A stretch of DNA of 53,567 bases from Prochlorococcus sp. AG-449-G23 (GTDB lineage: Bacteria; Cyanobacteriota; Cyanobacteriia; PCC-6307; Cyanobiaceae): NCBI GenBank assembly GCA_003209585.1, contig QCQJ01000010.1, positions 1-53,567 on the forward strand, in the 5' to 3' direction. How positions within the stretch are numbered: the first letter of the stretch is position 1; each line of letters starts with the position of its first letter. The notes beneath the pieces are model-generated. The model worked only from the letters and a program-made list of their open reading frames with translations, searched no databases and was not told where the DNA came from. Below are positions 32,502 through 43,081 of the stretch, one piece after another. Position numbers and translations under genes: made by a program.

Positions 32502-32518
32502 TTAAATTCTCTCTTTAA

Positions 32519-33267
<749 letters not shown>

Positions 33268-33268
<1 letters not shown>

Positions 33269-34182
33269 TGAAATTAAAAACTTTTAAAAATTTATTTGTT
33301 TATTTATTATTATTTACACCATTATCTTTTGGAGTTATTTCCTGTTCTGGCAATAATAAATTTAATCCAAAATTAAATGAGGAAAAAACTACAGATTTTA
33401 TACCGCCTATTACAGCTGTTGCCGCACTAGGGCAACTTTCTCCTTCCGGAGAAATTAGGCAATTGGCAGCTCCTATTAGTCAGTTTGGCTCTTCTCCTAG
33501 AATTGTCGAAATTTTAGTAAATGAAGGAGATTTTGTGAAAAAAGGAGATATCCTGGCAATCTTTGAAAATGGAGAAAAGTTAATTGCTGATCTTGAAAGA
33601 AATGAAAATCTAATTAATACTATTAATGATGAAATTTCCCTCAAGAAAGATCAAATTCAAAGGTATGAATTAGCTTTGAGCAAAGATGCATATTCTTTTG
33701 TACAGTTCTCGCAGAGAAAAGATGAATTATTAAAGTTGCAAAAACAGAAAATAAACCTTATTGGAGATCAAAAAAATATCAAGATAGATCTATTTAATTC
33801 AAAACTAAGGAGTCCAATTGATGGTTTTATCCTTGGAATAAATACAAGAGTTGGAGAGAGGCCTAAAAATGAAGGTATCTTGGATATTGGTTCTAGTCAA
33901 AAAATGGAAGCATTGATAGAGGTTTATGAATCTGATATCGATAGAGTCTTTATCTCTCAGAATGTTGAATTGAGCAGTGAGAATGGTGGTTTCCAAAGAA
34001 ATTTAAAAGGAAAGGTTATTAGGATTAGTCCTCAGGTGAAACAAAGAAAAGTTTTATCGACAGATCCCACAGGTGATGCTGATTCTAGAATTATCGAGGT
34101 ACTAGTAAAACTAGATCAAGATTCTATAGATATCGTTCAAAATTATGCAGGAATGAAAGTGATTGCAAAATTTATTCCCTAA
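33268..34182 (+). CDS. devB: ABC exporter membrane-fusion lipoprotein (DevB type)
   Basis: This 304-aa periplasmic adaptor has a lipobox VISC with Cys26, a biotinyl-lipoyl-like half motif ('ILVNEGDFVKKGDILAIFEN'), a coiled-coil hairpin (about residues 108-165) and the returning half ('LRSPIDGFILGINTRVGERP'). It links the DevC permease to an outer-membrane TolC-like channel; the DevBCA family exports glycolipids in heterocyst formers. The substrate here is unknown. Its ATG overlaps the pcyA stop and its stop overlaps the devC ATG. Confidence 0.88.
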
Positions 34183-35354
34183 TGAATTTTTCTTTTTTTA
34201 AATTCAGAAAAATACCATTAGCTTGGTTGTTATTGACTAGGCAACCATTAAGGCTCGCAGTTGCTATAGCTGGAATTAGTTTTGCAGGGATTTTGATGTT
34301 TATGCAATTAGGTTTTAGAGATGGTTTATTTGATACGAGTGTAACTATTCATAAACTTTTAGATGCTGATCTTGTTTTGATAAGTCCCAGATCAAAAAGT
34401 TCTATAAGCATGAGTGGATTCCCAAAAAGACGGTTAATTCAAACTCTCGCAGTAGAAGATGTTGAAAAAACTGCTCCTGTCAATTTAAATTATTTACTTT
34501 GGAGAAATCCTGAAAATCTTAAAACTAGATCAATACTTGCATTAGGTTTTAACCCCTCTGATTCACTTCTTTTAGATGAGGGATTCTCAAAGAAAGCTTA
34601 TAAATTGAGAAATCCATCAAGAGTTCTTTTTGACAAACTATCTAGACCTGAATTTGGACCAATTGAAGAATGGTTTTTATCAGAAAAAAAAGTTGAGACT
34701 GAGGTTGCTGGTAAAAGAGTAATTGTTGAAGGCCTTGTGGAGTTGGGACCATCTTTTGGTGCAGATGGTAATTTGATAACTAGCCGAGAAACCTTTTTAA
34801 GACTTTTTCCTGCTAATCCTTCTGGAAGTATAGAAATTGGTTTGGTAAAGCTAAAAAAAGGATCTGATCCTGAATTGATTTCAAGAATATTAAATAACTC
34901 ACTCCCCAATGATGTTCGAGTTCTTACAAAGAATCAATTTATAGAATTTGAGAAGAATTATTGGAAAAATAGTACTGCAATAGGTTTTATATTTAGTTTG
35001 GGAGCTTTGATGGGTTTCGTTGTAGGGTGTGTGGTCGTTTATCAAATTCTTTATAGTGACGTTACAGACCACCTCCCTGAGTACGCTACTTTATTGGCAA
35101 TGGGGTATAGACTAAAGTCCCTTTTCTTTGTCGTGGCCAGAGAGGGTTTTTTGTTGGCATTGTTTGGTTATTTACCTGCTTATTTCTCTGGTCAAATACT
35201 TTACTCAGTCATAAGAAGTTCTACTAAACTCCCAATAATAATGGACTCAGATAAAACTATTTTAATTTTCGTATTAGTTTTATTTATGTGTATGGGGTCC
35301 GCTGCTGTCGCGATGCGTAAATTAGTTGACGCTGATCCCGCCGAAATTTTTTAA
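34182..35354 (+). CDS. devC: ABC exporter permease (DevC type)
   Basis: This 390-aa permease has four helices: one at about 22-42 ('RLAVAIAGISFAGILMFMQL'), a large extracytoplasmic domain, and three helices in the last 130 residues ('GFIFSLGALMGFVVGCVVVY', 'FVVAREGFLLALFGYLPAYF', 'ILIFVLVLFMCMGSAAVAM'). This is the FtsX/MacB-like layout of DevC. It forms the exporter with DevA (ATPase) and DevB. It overlaps devB by one base, and the devA ATG is 13 nt after its stop. Confidence 0.9.
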   Translation: MNFSFFKFRKIPLAWLLLTRQPLRLAVAIAGISFAGILMFMQLGFRDGLFDTSVTIHKLLDADLVLISPRSKSSISMSGFPKRRLIQTLAVEDVEKTAPVNLNYLLWRNPENLKTRSILALGFNPSDSLLLDEGFSKKAYKLRNPSRVLFDKLSRPEFGPIEEWFLSEKKVETEVAGKRVIVEGLVELGPSFGADGNLITSRETFLRLFPANPSGSIEIGLVKLKKGSDPELISRILNNSLPNDVRVLTKNQFIEFEKNYWKNSTAIGFIFSLGALMGFVVGCVVVYQILYSDVTDHLPEYATLLAMGYRLKSLFFVVAREGFLLALFGYLPAYFSGQILYSVIRSSTKLPIIMDSDKTILIFVLVLFMCMGSAAVAMRKLVDADPAEIF

Positions 35355-35367
35355 TAATTAAAGATAA

Positions 35368-36096
35368 ATGGTTAAAACTAATAAATCAAAAAATAATGTT
35401 AAAAACCTTAAAACAGTCTCAATAAATAATTTGAGTCACTTTTATGGAAAAAATGAGAATAAAAAACAAGTTCTTAATGACGTTAATTTAAATATTGATA
35501 AAGGAGAGTTGGTTCTTTTGAAAGGGCCTTCTGGATGCGGTAAAACGACTCTTTTAACCTTAATTGGTGCCTTGAGAACCTGTCAAAGTGGCGATTTAAC
35601 TGTATTAAATAATCAGTTAAATGGGGCATCAAGGAAAACGCGTCAGATTCTTAGAAGAAGTATTGGAATGATTTTTCAAGGACACAATCTTCTGAGATGT
35701 TTGACAGCAGAACAAAATGTTCAGATGGGCGCCGATTTAATAAAAGGTTTAACATATTTGCAAAGACGTGAAATAGCACGAAAATGGTTGTCTGCAGTAG
35801 GATTAGAAGAGCATCATAAAAAGTTGCCAAATGACTTATCTGGTGGGCAGAAACAGAGAGTAGCAATTGCTCGAGCCTTGTCTGCTGACCCAAAACTTCT
35901 ATTAGCCGATGAGCCCACTTCTGCTTTAGATAGCGTCACAGGAAGAGAAATAGTAACTCTTTTAAGAAAACTAGCAAAGGAGCAAAATTGTTCTGTACTT
36001 ATGGTGACTCATGATCCAAGAATTTCTGATATGGCTGATAGGATATTAAATATGGAAGATGGTAAAATATATGGTGCTCATAGTGAGCTAAAATAA
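35368..36096 (+). CDS. devA: ABC exporter ATPase (DevA type)
   Basis: The 242-aa ATPase has Walker A GPSGCGKTT (about 53-61), signature 'LSGGQKQRVAIARAL', Walker B 'LLLADEPTSALD' and switch His in 'MVTHDPRI'. It belongs to the MacB/LolD-like branch typical of DevA exporters. A basic, low-complexity N-terminus (KTNKSKNNVKNLK) precedes the domain. Last gene of the pcyA-devBCA unit; a small basic gene follows after 18 nt. Confidence 0.92.
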   Translation: MVKTNKSKNNVKNLKTVSINNLSHFYGKNENKKQVLNDVNLNIDKGELVLLKGPSGCGKTTLLTLIGALRTCQSGDLTVLNNQLNGASRKTRQILRRSIGMIFQGHNLLRCLTAEQNVQMGADLIKGLTYLQRREIARKWLSAVGLEEHHKKLPNDLSGGQKQRVAIARALSADPKLLLADEPTSALDSVTGREIVTLLRKLAKEQNCSVLMVTHDPRISDMADRILNMEDGKIYGAHSELK

Positions 36097-36114
36097 TTAA
36101 AAGTTAAAAATTTC

Positions 36115-36264
36115 ATGTCTAAGAGAAGGAATCTAAAAAAAGAAAAGCAGGAACGTAATCGTGCGTATGCTAGAAAATTTAAAAAAAGGAAATTAAGAAC
36201 TGATGGAAGACCAGATGGTGGAAATGTTACAGGTACAGCGAATAATGGCGGGGCAGCTGATTAA
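36115..36264 (+). CDS. 49-aa basic protein, conserved in picocyanobacteria
   Basis: The N-terminal half is extremely basic (SKRRNLKKEKQERNRAYARK then FKKRKLR); the tail is glycine/asparagine/alanine-rich (GGNVTGTANNGGAAD). I recall closely similar short proteins in marine Synechococcus, which supports translation. A nucleic-acid or ribosome contact is plausible from charge alone; function unknown. It lies 18 nt behind devA and may share its transcript. Confidence 0.7.
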   Translation: MSKRRNLKKEKQERNRAYARKFKKRKLRTDGRPDGGNVTGTANNGGAAD

Positions 36265-36325
36265 GGAATATCTTTTATTTTTATCTTTTGGAGTCCAATA
36301 TATTATGCATATTTAAGGCTTAATC

Positions 36326-37237
36326 ATGAATGTAAGTATTGTTATACCGACTTACAATAGATTGCCTATATTAGAGAAATGTCTCATTGCGCTTGAGAAT
36401 CAAAAGTTAAATACAAATATCAGTAATTATGAAGTGATAGTAGTTGATGATGGATCCACAGATGGGACAAGCTCATGGATAAATAAAAATAAAGCTAATC
36501 TCCCTCATGTAATTCTATTTCAGCAAGAACATGGAGGGCCTGCACTAGGAAGAAATCTTGGGGTAATTAAATCAAAATATGAAATTATTATATTCATTGA
36601 TAGTGACCTTATTGTTTTAGACAATTTTATAAATTGCCACGTAGAAAAATTACTTTCTTCTTGGAGAAAAAATGATAAAAAATGTTTTACCTATGGCTCG
36701 GTGGTCAATACATCTAATTTTCTAAATCCTCAGAGTGAAAAACATAAAATAATGGATACTTCTTTTGCTTACTTTGCTACTGGGAATGTTGCGATATCAA
36801 AAGAATTGATTTTAAGCGTCGGCTTATTTGATACCTCTTTTAGTCTTTACGGTTGGGAGGATTTAGAACTTGGAGAAAGATTAAAAAAAATTGGGACAAA
36901 ATTAATTAAATGTCCAAATGCAGTAGGTTTTCATTGGCATCCGCCATTTAATTGCGAACAAATAGAATCATTAATAGCTCAAGAAAAAGAAAGGGCAAAA
37001 ATGGCTTTAGTGTTTTATAAGAAACACCCAAATTTAAGGGTTAGATTTATGATTCAATTAACTCCTCTTCATAATTTACTTTGGCAAATTCTTTGTTTGG
37101 GTGGACTAATCAGTGTTGAGAGAATCCTTCCTTTATTAAAATTCCTAGTAAATAAAAGAAGAAATAGATTTGCACTTGAGATACTTAGGATCCCTCTAAA
37201 TATGATTTACATTAAACAGTTAACCAAATCAAGATAA
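36326..37237 (+). CDS. Family 2 glycosyltransferase
   Basis: The 303-aa GT-A fold enzyme has 'SIVIPTYNR' at the N-terminus, 'VVDDGSTDGTS' near residues 38-48, the metal-binding 'FIDSD' near 91-94 and the acidic 'WEDLELGERL' near 177. It transfers a sugar from a nucleotide donor, probably for cell-surface polysaccharide. Donor and acceptor cannot be told. The C-terminal 70 residues contain a hydrophobic stretch ('FMIQLTPLHNLLWQILCLGG') suggesting membrane association. No sugar-pathway genes adjoin it. Confidence 0.9.
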   Translation: MNVSIVIPTYNRLPILEKCLIALENQKLNTNISNYEVIVVDDGSTDGTSSWINKNKANLPHVILFQQEHGGPALGRNLGVIKSKYEIIIFIDSDLIVLDNFINCHVEKLLSSWRKNDKKCFTYGSVVNTSNFLNPQSEKHKIMDTSFAYFATGNVAISKELILSVGLFDTSFSLYGWEDLELGERLKKIGTKLIKCPNAVGFHWHPPFNCEQIESLIAQEKERAKMALVFYKKHPNLRVRFMIQLTPLHNLLWQILCLGGLISVERILPLLKFLVNKRRNRFALEILRIPLNMIYIKQLTKSR

Positions 37238-37299
37238 AAAACTTTTAGAAATACACATCACTTGCTAGAATCATTGAAATAAAATCCACACATCTGACA

Positions 37300-37360
37300 G
37301 TTTCGGGTGATTTTTTAATACAAAATCCCCGTTAGATGGAGGCTAACCCGAAACCTTTTT
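37300..37360 (+). promoter_or_regulatory. Structured leader of rpsB
   Basis: GTTTCGGGT (37300-37308) is the perfect complement of ACCCGAAAC (37346-37354). Between them GTTAG (37331-37335) and CTAAC (37343-37347) form an inner hairpin whose loop shows ATGGAGG. The outer stem is followed by TTTTT (37356-37360), so the fold looks like a terminator or attenuator 12 bp before the rpsB ATG. Autoregulation by S2, known in other bacteria, is the obvious hypothesis. Confidence 0.65.
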
Positions 37361-37365
37361 AAATT

Positions 37366-38070
37366 ATGGCTGTTGTATCACTATCTGAAATGATGGAAGC
37401 TGGTGCTCATTTTGGGCATCAAACTAGACGTTGGAATCCCAAGATGTCTAAGTATATATATTGCGCGAGAAATGGAGTTCATATTATTGATCTTGTAAAA
37501 ACAGCATTGTGTATGAACAATGCGTATAAATGGACGAGAAACGCGGCAAAAAGTGGTAAACGTTTCCTATTTGTCGGTACAAAAAAACAAGCATCAGATG
37601 TAGTAGCTCAAGAAGCTACTAGATGCGGAGCTGCATATGTAAATCAAAGATGGCTTGGAGGTATGTTGACTAATTGGACAACAATGAAAGCTAGGATTGA
37701 AAGATTAAAGGATCTGGAAAGGATGGAAAGTAGTGGTTCAATAGCAATGAGGCCTAAAAAAGAAGCTGCAGTTTTAAGAAGAGAACTTGAAAGATTACAA
37801 AAATACTTAGGCGGACTTAAAGGTATGAGAAGATTACCAGACGTAGTTGTTTTAGTTGATCAGAGAAGAGAATCTAATGCAGTACTAGAAGCTAGGAAAT
37901 TAGATATCTCATTAGTGTCAATGTTGGATACAAACTGCGATCCGGATTTATGTGAGGTTCCGATTCCATGTAACGATGATGCCGTTAGATCTGTGCAACT
38001 TATTTTAGGAAGACTTGCAGATGCTATAAATGAGGGCAGAAAGGGTTCTAATGCCGAAAGAAAAAATTAA
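37366..38070 (+). CDS. rpsB: 30S ribosomal protein S2
   Basis: The 234-aa S2 is recognised by '[20 protein letters not shown]', '[12 protein letters not shown]', '[15 protein letters not shown]' and '[12 protein letters not shown]'. It joins the small subunit late and contacts S1. It is followed 43 nt later by tsf, the conserved bacterial pairing. Transcription or translation is probably controlled by the leader hairpin at 37300-37360. Confidence 0.98.
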   Translation: MAVVSLSEMMEAGAHFGHQTRRWNPKMSKYIYCARNGVHIIDLVKTALCMNNAYKWTRNAAKSGKRFLFVGTKKQASDVVAQEATRCGAAYVNQRWLGGMLTNWTTMKARIERLKDLERMESSGSIAMRPKKEAAVLRRELERLQKYLGGLKGMRRLPDVVVLVDQRRESNAVLEARKLDISLVSMLDTNCDPDLCEVPIPCNDDAVRSVQLILGRLADAINEGRKGSNAERKN

Positions 38071-38113
38071 TTTTCAATTTAAAACTTACTAATTACTATT
38101 TTTATTACTTCAA

Positions 38114-38770
38114 ATGGGAAACATTACAGCAAAACTTGTAAAAGATCTTAGAGACAAGACTGGCGCAGGAATGATGGATTGCAAAAAAGCACTTAACGAA
38201 ACTGAAGGAAATGTTGATAAAGCTTTGGAATGGTTAAGAAAGAAAGGCATAGCTAGTGCTGAAAAGAAATCGGGAAGAGTTGCGGCTGAAGGTTCAATTG
38301 GAAGTTATATTCATACTGGATCAAGAGTGGGCGTTTTACTAGAGTTAAATTGTGAAACTGATTTCGTTGCTAGAGGTGATATATTCCAATCTCTGTTGAA
38401 GGATGTATCAATGCAAGTAGCAGCATGTCCAAATGTTGAGTATGTCTCAATTGATGAAATACCAGCGGATGTTGTGGATAAAGAAAAGCAGATTGAAATG
38501 GGGAGAGATGATTTATCTGGAAAACCAGAACAAATTAAAGAAAAAATAGTTGAAGGTAGAATAGCGAAAAGACTTAATGAGCTGGTTTTGCTTTCACAAC
38601 CTTATATTAAAGATAGTTCTCTTACTGTTGAAGATCTCGTTAAACAAGCAGCTGCAAAAATTGGGGAAAATATCAAAGTAAGACGCTTTACAAGATATAC
38701 ATTAGGTGAAGGTATCGAAAAAAATCAAATGGACTTCGCTGAAGAGGTTGCATCAATGCAATCAAACTAG
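38114..38770 (+). CDS. tsf: Elongation factor Ts
   Basis: This 218-aa guanine-nucleotide exchange factor acts on EF-Tu. The N-terminal UBA-like domain includes '[20 protein letters not shown]', and the core has '[12 protein letters not shown]'. The short length (the E. coli protein is 283 aa) is normal for cyanobacteria and chloroplasts, which have a shorter core. The end '[18 protein letters not shown]' is typical. A downstream unknown gene begins within 5 nt of its stop. Confidence 0.97.
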   Translation: MGNITAKLVKDLRDKTGAGMMDCKKALNETEGNVDKALEWLRKKGIASAEKKSGRVAAEGSIGSYIHTGSRVGVLLELNCETDFVARGDIFQSLLKDVSMQVAACPNVEYVSIDEIPADVVDKEKQIEMGRDDLSGKPEQIKEKIVEGRIAKRLNELVLLSQPYIKDSSLTVEDLVKQAAAKIGENIKVRRFTRYTLGEGIEKNQMDFAEEVASMQSN

Positions 38771-38774
38771 TCAC

Positions 38775-39860
38775 TTGAATGATTTGAATAACTTCAATAA
38801 TTACCTAGATACAGATAATATTAAATCTCAATTAGAGAGAGCAGCTATACAAAAAAAAATATTAATTAGAAATATCTATAGGGAATATGAATTTTATCTT
38901 AATCTCGTAAGAGATCTACTTTATATCTCTGTAGAAAAAGGGCTTAACGAAATATATAGTTATCCAACAATTAATGATAATTTCTTAAATGAAAATGATT
39001 TTTGTAGTCTCTTTGAAAAAAAAATAAGTAAGCTGATATACAAGAATTTGCCCTTATTAACAGTAGAACAATTAAAAATTAATGAAATTGAAAAAAATAT
39101 AAACAAAGAATTTAACTTTAATAGTTTAGATAGTTCCACAAAAATAAAGGATGACCAAAAAGAAAAATTTCAATATGAAGATGTTTCCCAATTAGAAGAA
39201 TCCATTAAGTTCCAGATTAGTAAAGATATTTCAAATACTTCTGAATATTATCAAGCTTATAATTATGAGAAATTAGTATCACTTGATCTAGATAATAATG
39301 ACCATAGCAATTATTTATCTAATAAAGATATTATTGAAAATTTAGGAGTTGAAAAACAATTTATTTCCTCCCTACTTGAATTAATAGAGGAACTAAAGGT
39401 TTACAAACCAAAACATCAAGAGAAAGACAATATTAATCAAATGAATATTTCATCCAAAAATAGGATTCTTAAAAATTTTGATTTAATAGACAAGTCATTG
39501 GAAAATTTACTCTTGAATCTTTCATATAAGATTAACCAAGAATTATTTAAGGCCAATCTAATAAACAAGATGATATCTAAAGATTCCTTTGAGTACTTAG
39601 TAGCCAAAAATTTGATGATAAAACATCCACATCCTTTTGTTATTAATTTCGAATTCAACTTTAATTTGCCATCATTAAACGGCGATAATATTCCAAGTAT
39701 AATTTTATTTAATATATCTACTGTTGAGTTAGAGTTCAAAAATTTAAATCTTTCTATTCAAAGGAATAAAATAAATGAGCTAAAAAATCAATTTCAGGGT
39801 TTGATTAAAAAAGAGAAATACTGGAGGCAAAAAGAAATAACTTTGAATAAGATACGATGA
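38775..39860 (+). CDS. 361-aa protein between tsf and recG, unknown
   Basis: The frame extends upstream into tsf (GTG at 38706), but the first candidate after the tsf stop is TTG at 38775 (MNDLNNFNNYLDTDNIKS), which I prefer. The protein is Asn/Lys/Ile-rich with a helical N-terminus (IRNIYREYEFYLNLVRDLLY) and a long middle with low-complexity polar stretches. Its C-terminus has a beta-rich region (INFEFNFNLPSLNGDN) and ends 'KYWRQKEITLNKIR'. No family is recognised. Genes in this slot are conserved in marine picocyanobacteria as hypotheticals, as far as I recall. recG follows after 20 nt. Confidence 0.7.
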   Translation: MNDLNNFNNYLDTDNIKSQLERAAIQKKILIRNIYREYEFYLNLVRDLLYISVEKGLNEIYSYPTINDNFLNENDFCSLFEKKISKLIYKNLPLLTVEQLKINEIEKNINKEFNFNSLDSSTKIKDDQKEKFQYEDVSQLEESIKFQISKDISNTSEYYQAYNYEKLVSLDLDNNDHSNYLSNKDIIENLGVEKQFISSLLELIEELKVYKPKHQEKDNINQMNISSKNRILKNFDLIDKSLENLLLNLSYKINQELFKANLINKMISKDSFEYLVAKNLMIKHPHPFVINFEFNFNLPSLNGDNIPSIILFNISTVELEFKNLNLSIQRNKINELKNQFQGLIKKEKYWRQKEITLNKIR

Positions 39861-39880
39861 TAAATAACTCTTTTTAAGAT

Positions 39881-42337
39881 GTGACTATTAGAGGGAATAA
39901 CAATAAATTAATTAAAGATTGGATAAGACCTCTTCAAAAGTCTCTAACTATTGAAACTGAAAACAAATTTATTAATACCCTTGGAAGAGAAAAATATTTT
40001 AATGATTATTTGCATGAATCATTGAAAAAAATAGATAATCTAAATCTTTCAGAAGAATATTTGAGGATATTTAATGAATTTTCTAAAAAATATAATCAAT
40101 ACAATAAATTAGATGAAAATCAAAGAAAAAGGTTAATTATAGATACAAGAAAGAATCTATATAAACTTGGTAAAACTTTAGAAATAGACAGTATTAATAA
40201 TATTTCTAATGAAGTTTTTCTAAATAAAGCTGATTCAAGTTTGTCTCTTGATTCAGATATTTCATTAATAAAAAATGTCGGGAAAGTTTATAAAAATAAG
40301 CTTAATGAATTAGGGATTTTTCATTTAAAAGATCTAATCAATTATTTCCCTCGAACATATCTAGACTATACGAATAGAGTTAAGATAATCAATTTAAAGC
40401 CGGATAATTTATATACGTGCATCGCAAATATTAAAAGATTTTATATTCATAAGAGTACAAAGAATAGTAATTTATCAATAATGAACATTATAATTTTTGA
40501 TGAAACTTCTTCAATAAAGGTTACAAAATTTTTTTTAGGAAGGAGATTTAGATCTTATTCCTTCTTCACATCTCAAAAATCTTTGTATACTCCTGGAACT
40601 AAATTAGCAATTTCTGGTAAGGTTAAATTGACAGAGTATGGTAAAACTTTTGTAGATCCGCAGATTGAAATTCTTAGGGACAATAATGATAATTTTAATT
40701 TCTCAGGAAAGATATTACCCTTGTATTCATTGGCTGAAGCGTTATCAAATATGAGTTTTATAAAACTCATGAAAAAGGTACTAATTTATGCAAATCAATA
40801 TCCAGAAATTTTAAATCAAAAGCAACTTGATTCATTATCTTTATTATCTAAAGGAGAGTCTTTGATTAATATTCATTTTCCACCAACTCAAGAGGCACTT
40901 ATAGAGTCAAAAAAACGTTTGGTTTTTGATGAGTTGTTCCTACTGCAAATAAAGTTCCTACTTAGAAAAAGAAAGACGCATAAAAATGTAATTGCGCAAA
41001 AATTTCCTCAAAAGAAATCTTTACTAAAAGAATTCTTAAATACTCTTCCTTTCCAATTAACAAAATCTCAAATCAATGTTTTAAATGAAATTAAGAAAGA
41101 TTTATCTAATCCCTTACCAATGTCTAGATTGCTTCAGGGAGATGTGGGAAGTGGTAAAACTATAATTGCAATAGCATCTCTTTTAATTCTTATTGAAAAA
41201 AACCTACAAGGCGCTTTTATGGTCCCAACGGAGGTATTGGCAGAACAACATTATAAAAATTTATTAAAATATTTGAACCCACTTTTAGTCTCTGTTGAAC
41301 TTCTTACAGGGAATACTCCTCAAAAAAAGAGAAAAGAAATCCTCTCGAATTTGAACAATGGATTAGTTGATATCCTCGTAGGTACTCATGCATTATTTGA
41401 AGATAAAGTTATCTTTAATTCATTAGGGATGGTCGTAATTGATGAACAACATAGGTTTGGAGTCTCTCAAAGAAATAGATTACTTAATAAAGGGGAAAAT
41501 ACTAACTTATTATCAATGACAGCAACACCAATTCCAAGAACTCTTGCTCTTTCCATATATGGCGATTTAGATGTAAGTCAAATTACTGAACTCCCCCCTG
41601 GGAGAGTCCCTATAACTACAAAAATAATTTCAGAAGAAGATCTAACTAACTTGTTCAAGATTGTTGAAGATGAGATCACTAGAGGAAGGCAAGCTTATGT
41701 AATTTTGCCACTTATTGAAGATTCAGAAAAAATGAATTTAAGTTCTGCAAAAAAAATGTTTAAACATTTATCAGAAGAGGTCTTTTTTGATAAAAAAATT
41801 GGATTATTGCATGGCAAATTAAATCCACAAGAAAAGAATGAAGTTATAAATTCTTTTGTAAAAAATGAAATTAATATATTGGTTTCAACCACTGTAATTG
41901 AGGTTGGAATTGATGTGCCTAACGCCACAATTATGATAATTTTTAATTCGGAAAGATTTGGATTGTCTCAATTACATCAATTAAGGGGGAGAGTTGGTAG
42001 GGGATCAACTAAATCTTTTTGTTATCTAGTAACCTCCGATAACAATGGATTAGAAAATAAGCGATTACGTGTTTTGCAAAAATCTAATGATGGCTTTTAT
42101 ATTTCTGAAAAAGACTTAGAGCTTAGAGGTCCAGGCCAGATTTTAGGATATAGACAATCTGGATTGCCTGATTTTGTATTGGACAATTTGCCAAACAATA
42201 AATTTCTTATTGAGAAGGCTCGTGAAGAGGCCATTAAGATTGTTAGTAATGATCCTGATTTAAAAGAAAATATTTTTTTAAGGAATATACTTATTGATAA
42301 TTCGGATAATAAATTCATTCATGATTTCTTGAATTGA
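39881..42337 (+). CDS. recG: ATP-dependent DNA helicase RecG
   Basis: The 818-aa branch-migration helicase remodels stalled forks and Holliday junctions. An extra N-terminal segment (about 1-125, not in E. coli RecG) precedes the wedge/OB domain ('LKDLINYFPRTYLDYTNRVK'). The helicase core follows: Walker A 'GDVGSGKT' near 422, DEQHRFG near 516, 'TATPIPRTLALSIYGDLDVS' and the RecG C-terminal 'RVGRGSTKSFCYLV'. Long N-terminal extensions are usual in cyanobacteria. The start is GTG. Confidence 0.95.
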   Translation: MTIRGNNNKLIKDWIRPLQKSLTIETENKFINTLGREKYFNDYLHESLKKIDNLNLSEEYLRIFNEFSKKYNQYNKLDENQRKRLIIDTRKNLYKLGKTLEIDSINNISNEVFLNKADSSLSLDSDISLIKNVGKVYKNKLNELGIFHLKDLINYFPRTYLDYTNRVKIINLKPDNLYTCIANIKRFYIHKSTKNSNLSIMNIIIFDETSSIKVTKFFLGRRFRSYSFFTSQKSLYTPGTKLAISGKVKLTEYGKTFVDPQIEILRDNNDNFNFSGKILPLYSLAEALSNMSFIKLMKKVLIYANQYPEILNQKQLDSLSLLSKGESLINIHFPPTQEALIESKKRLVFDELFLLQIKFLLRKRKTHKNVIAQKFPQKKSLLKEFLNTLPFQLTKSQINVLNEIKKDLSNPLPMSRLLQGDVGSGKTIIAIASLLILIEKNLQGAFMVPTEVLAEQHYKNLLKYLNPLLVSVELLTGNTPQKKRKEILSNLNNGLVDILVGTHALFEDKVIFNSLGMVVIDEQHRFGVSQRNRLLNKGENTNLLSMTATPIPRTLALSIYGDLDVSQITELPPGRVPITTKIISEEDLTNLFKIVEDEITRGRQAYVILPLIEDSEKMNLSSAKKMFKHLSEEVFFDKKIGLLHGKLNPQEKNEVINSFVKNEINILVSTTVIEVGIDVPNATIMIIFNSERFGLSQLHQLRGRVGRGSTKSFCYLVTSDNNGLENKRLRVLQKSNDGFYISEKDLELRGPGQILGYRQSGLPDFVLDNLPNNKFLIEKAREEAIKIVSNDPDLKENIFLRNILIDNSDNKFIHDFLN

Positions 42338-42394
42338 AAACTATCATTGTAATTTTATATAAATATGCCAGTATAAATCAATTGCAAATTTCAA

Positions 42395-43078
42395 TTGAAA
42401 ATTTGGAATAAAATACCAATTAAAGATAATGGAGATAAATTAATAGCTATACCTAGCTACTTAAACTTTTCAGAGCCTCACCCCTACTTTCATTTAGGAG
42501 CTCCTTACAAAGATAAAACTTCTATTTGGAAATTAAGAGAGGAGGTCGTAAATAGATTGGTAAAGGTAAATGATTATTTGATATCAAAGTATAGTTTTTA
42601 CCTCTTAATTTATGACAGTTGGCGATCTTTAGAAGTCCAGGAATTTATGTTTAGAAGAGCATTTTTATTAGAGTGTGAAAAATCGAATATTGATGCTTCT
42701 TTAAAAAATATGGAATCATATCCATCTATTTTAAAAAAAGTTGAAAAATTTTGGGCATATCCTTCTTATGATTCTAAGTGTCCCCCTCCTCATTCAACTG
42801 GAGGAGCATTGGATGTTTGTTTATCAGATAAAAACGGAAACCTTATTGAAATGGGAAGCACAGTTGATCAAATGGATGAGAGTGCATTCCCTGATTTTTA
42901 TGCAAATATGTATAGTGAAGAAGCAATAATTTGGAATAGTAGAAGAAATTTATTAAGGGAAATTATGACTAAATTTGGTTTTGCTCAACATCCAAATGAA
43001 TGGTGGCATTTTAGTTATGGTGATCAATTATGGGCTTGGAAAAATAAAAAAACAAATGCAATTTATGGAAAAATTTAA
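42395..43078 (+). CDS. D-alanyl-D-alanine dipeptidase (VanX/DdpX type)
   Basis: The 227-aa zinc M15D peptidase has the substrate-binding Arg77 in 'YDSWRS', zinc ligands His133 and Asp140 in 'HSTGGALDV', and catalytic Glu202 with ligand His205 in 'NEWWHFSYGD'. All catalytic residues of VanX are in place. In non-resistant bacteria such enzymes recycle D-Ala-D-Ala from cell-wall turnover. The start is TTG at 42395; no signal peptide, so it is cytoplasmic. It is convergent with sir, 3 nt apart. Confidence 0.9.
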   Translation: MKIWNKIPIKDNGDKLIAIPSYLNFSEPHPYFHLGAPYKDKTSIWKLREEVVNRLVKVNDYLISKYSFYLLIYDSWRSLEVQEFMFRRAFLLECEKSNIDASLKNMESYPSILKKVEKFWAYPSYDSKCPPPHSTGGALDVCLSDKNGNLIEMGSTVDQMDESAFPDFYANMYSEEAIIWNSRRNLLREIMTKFGFAQHPNEWWHFSYGDQLWAWKNKKTNAIYGKI

Positions 43079-43081
43079 ATT

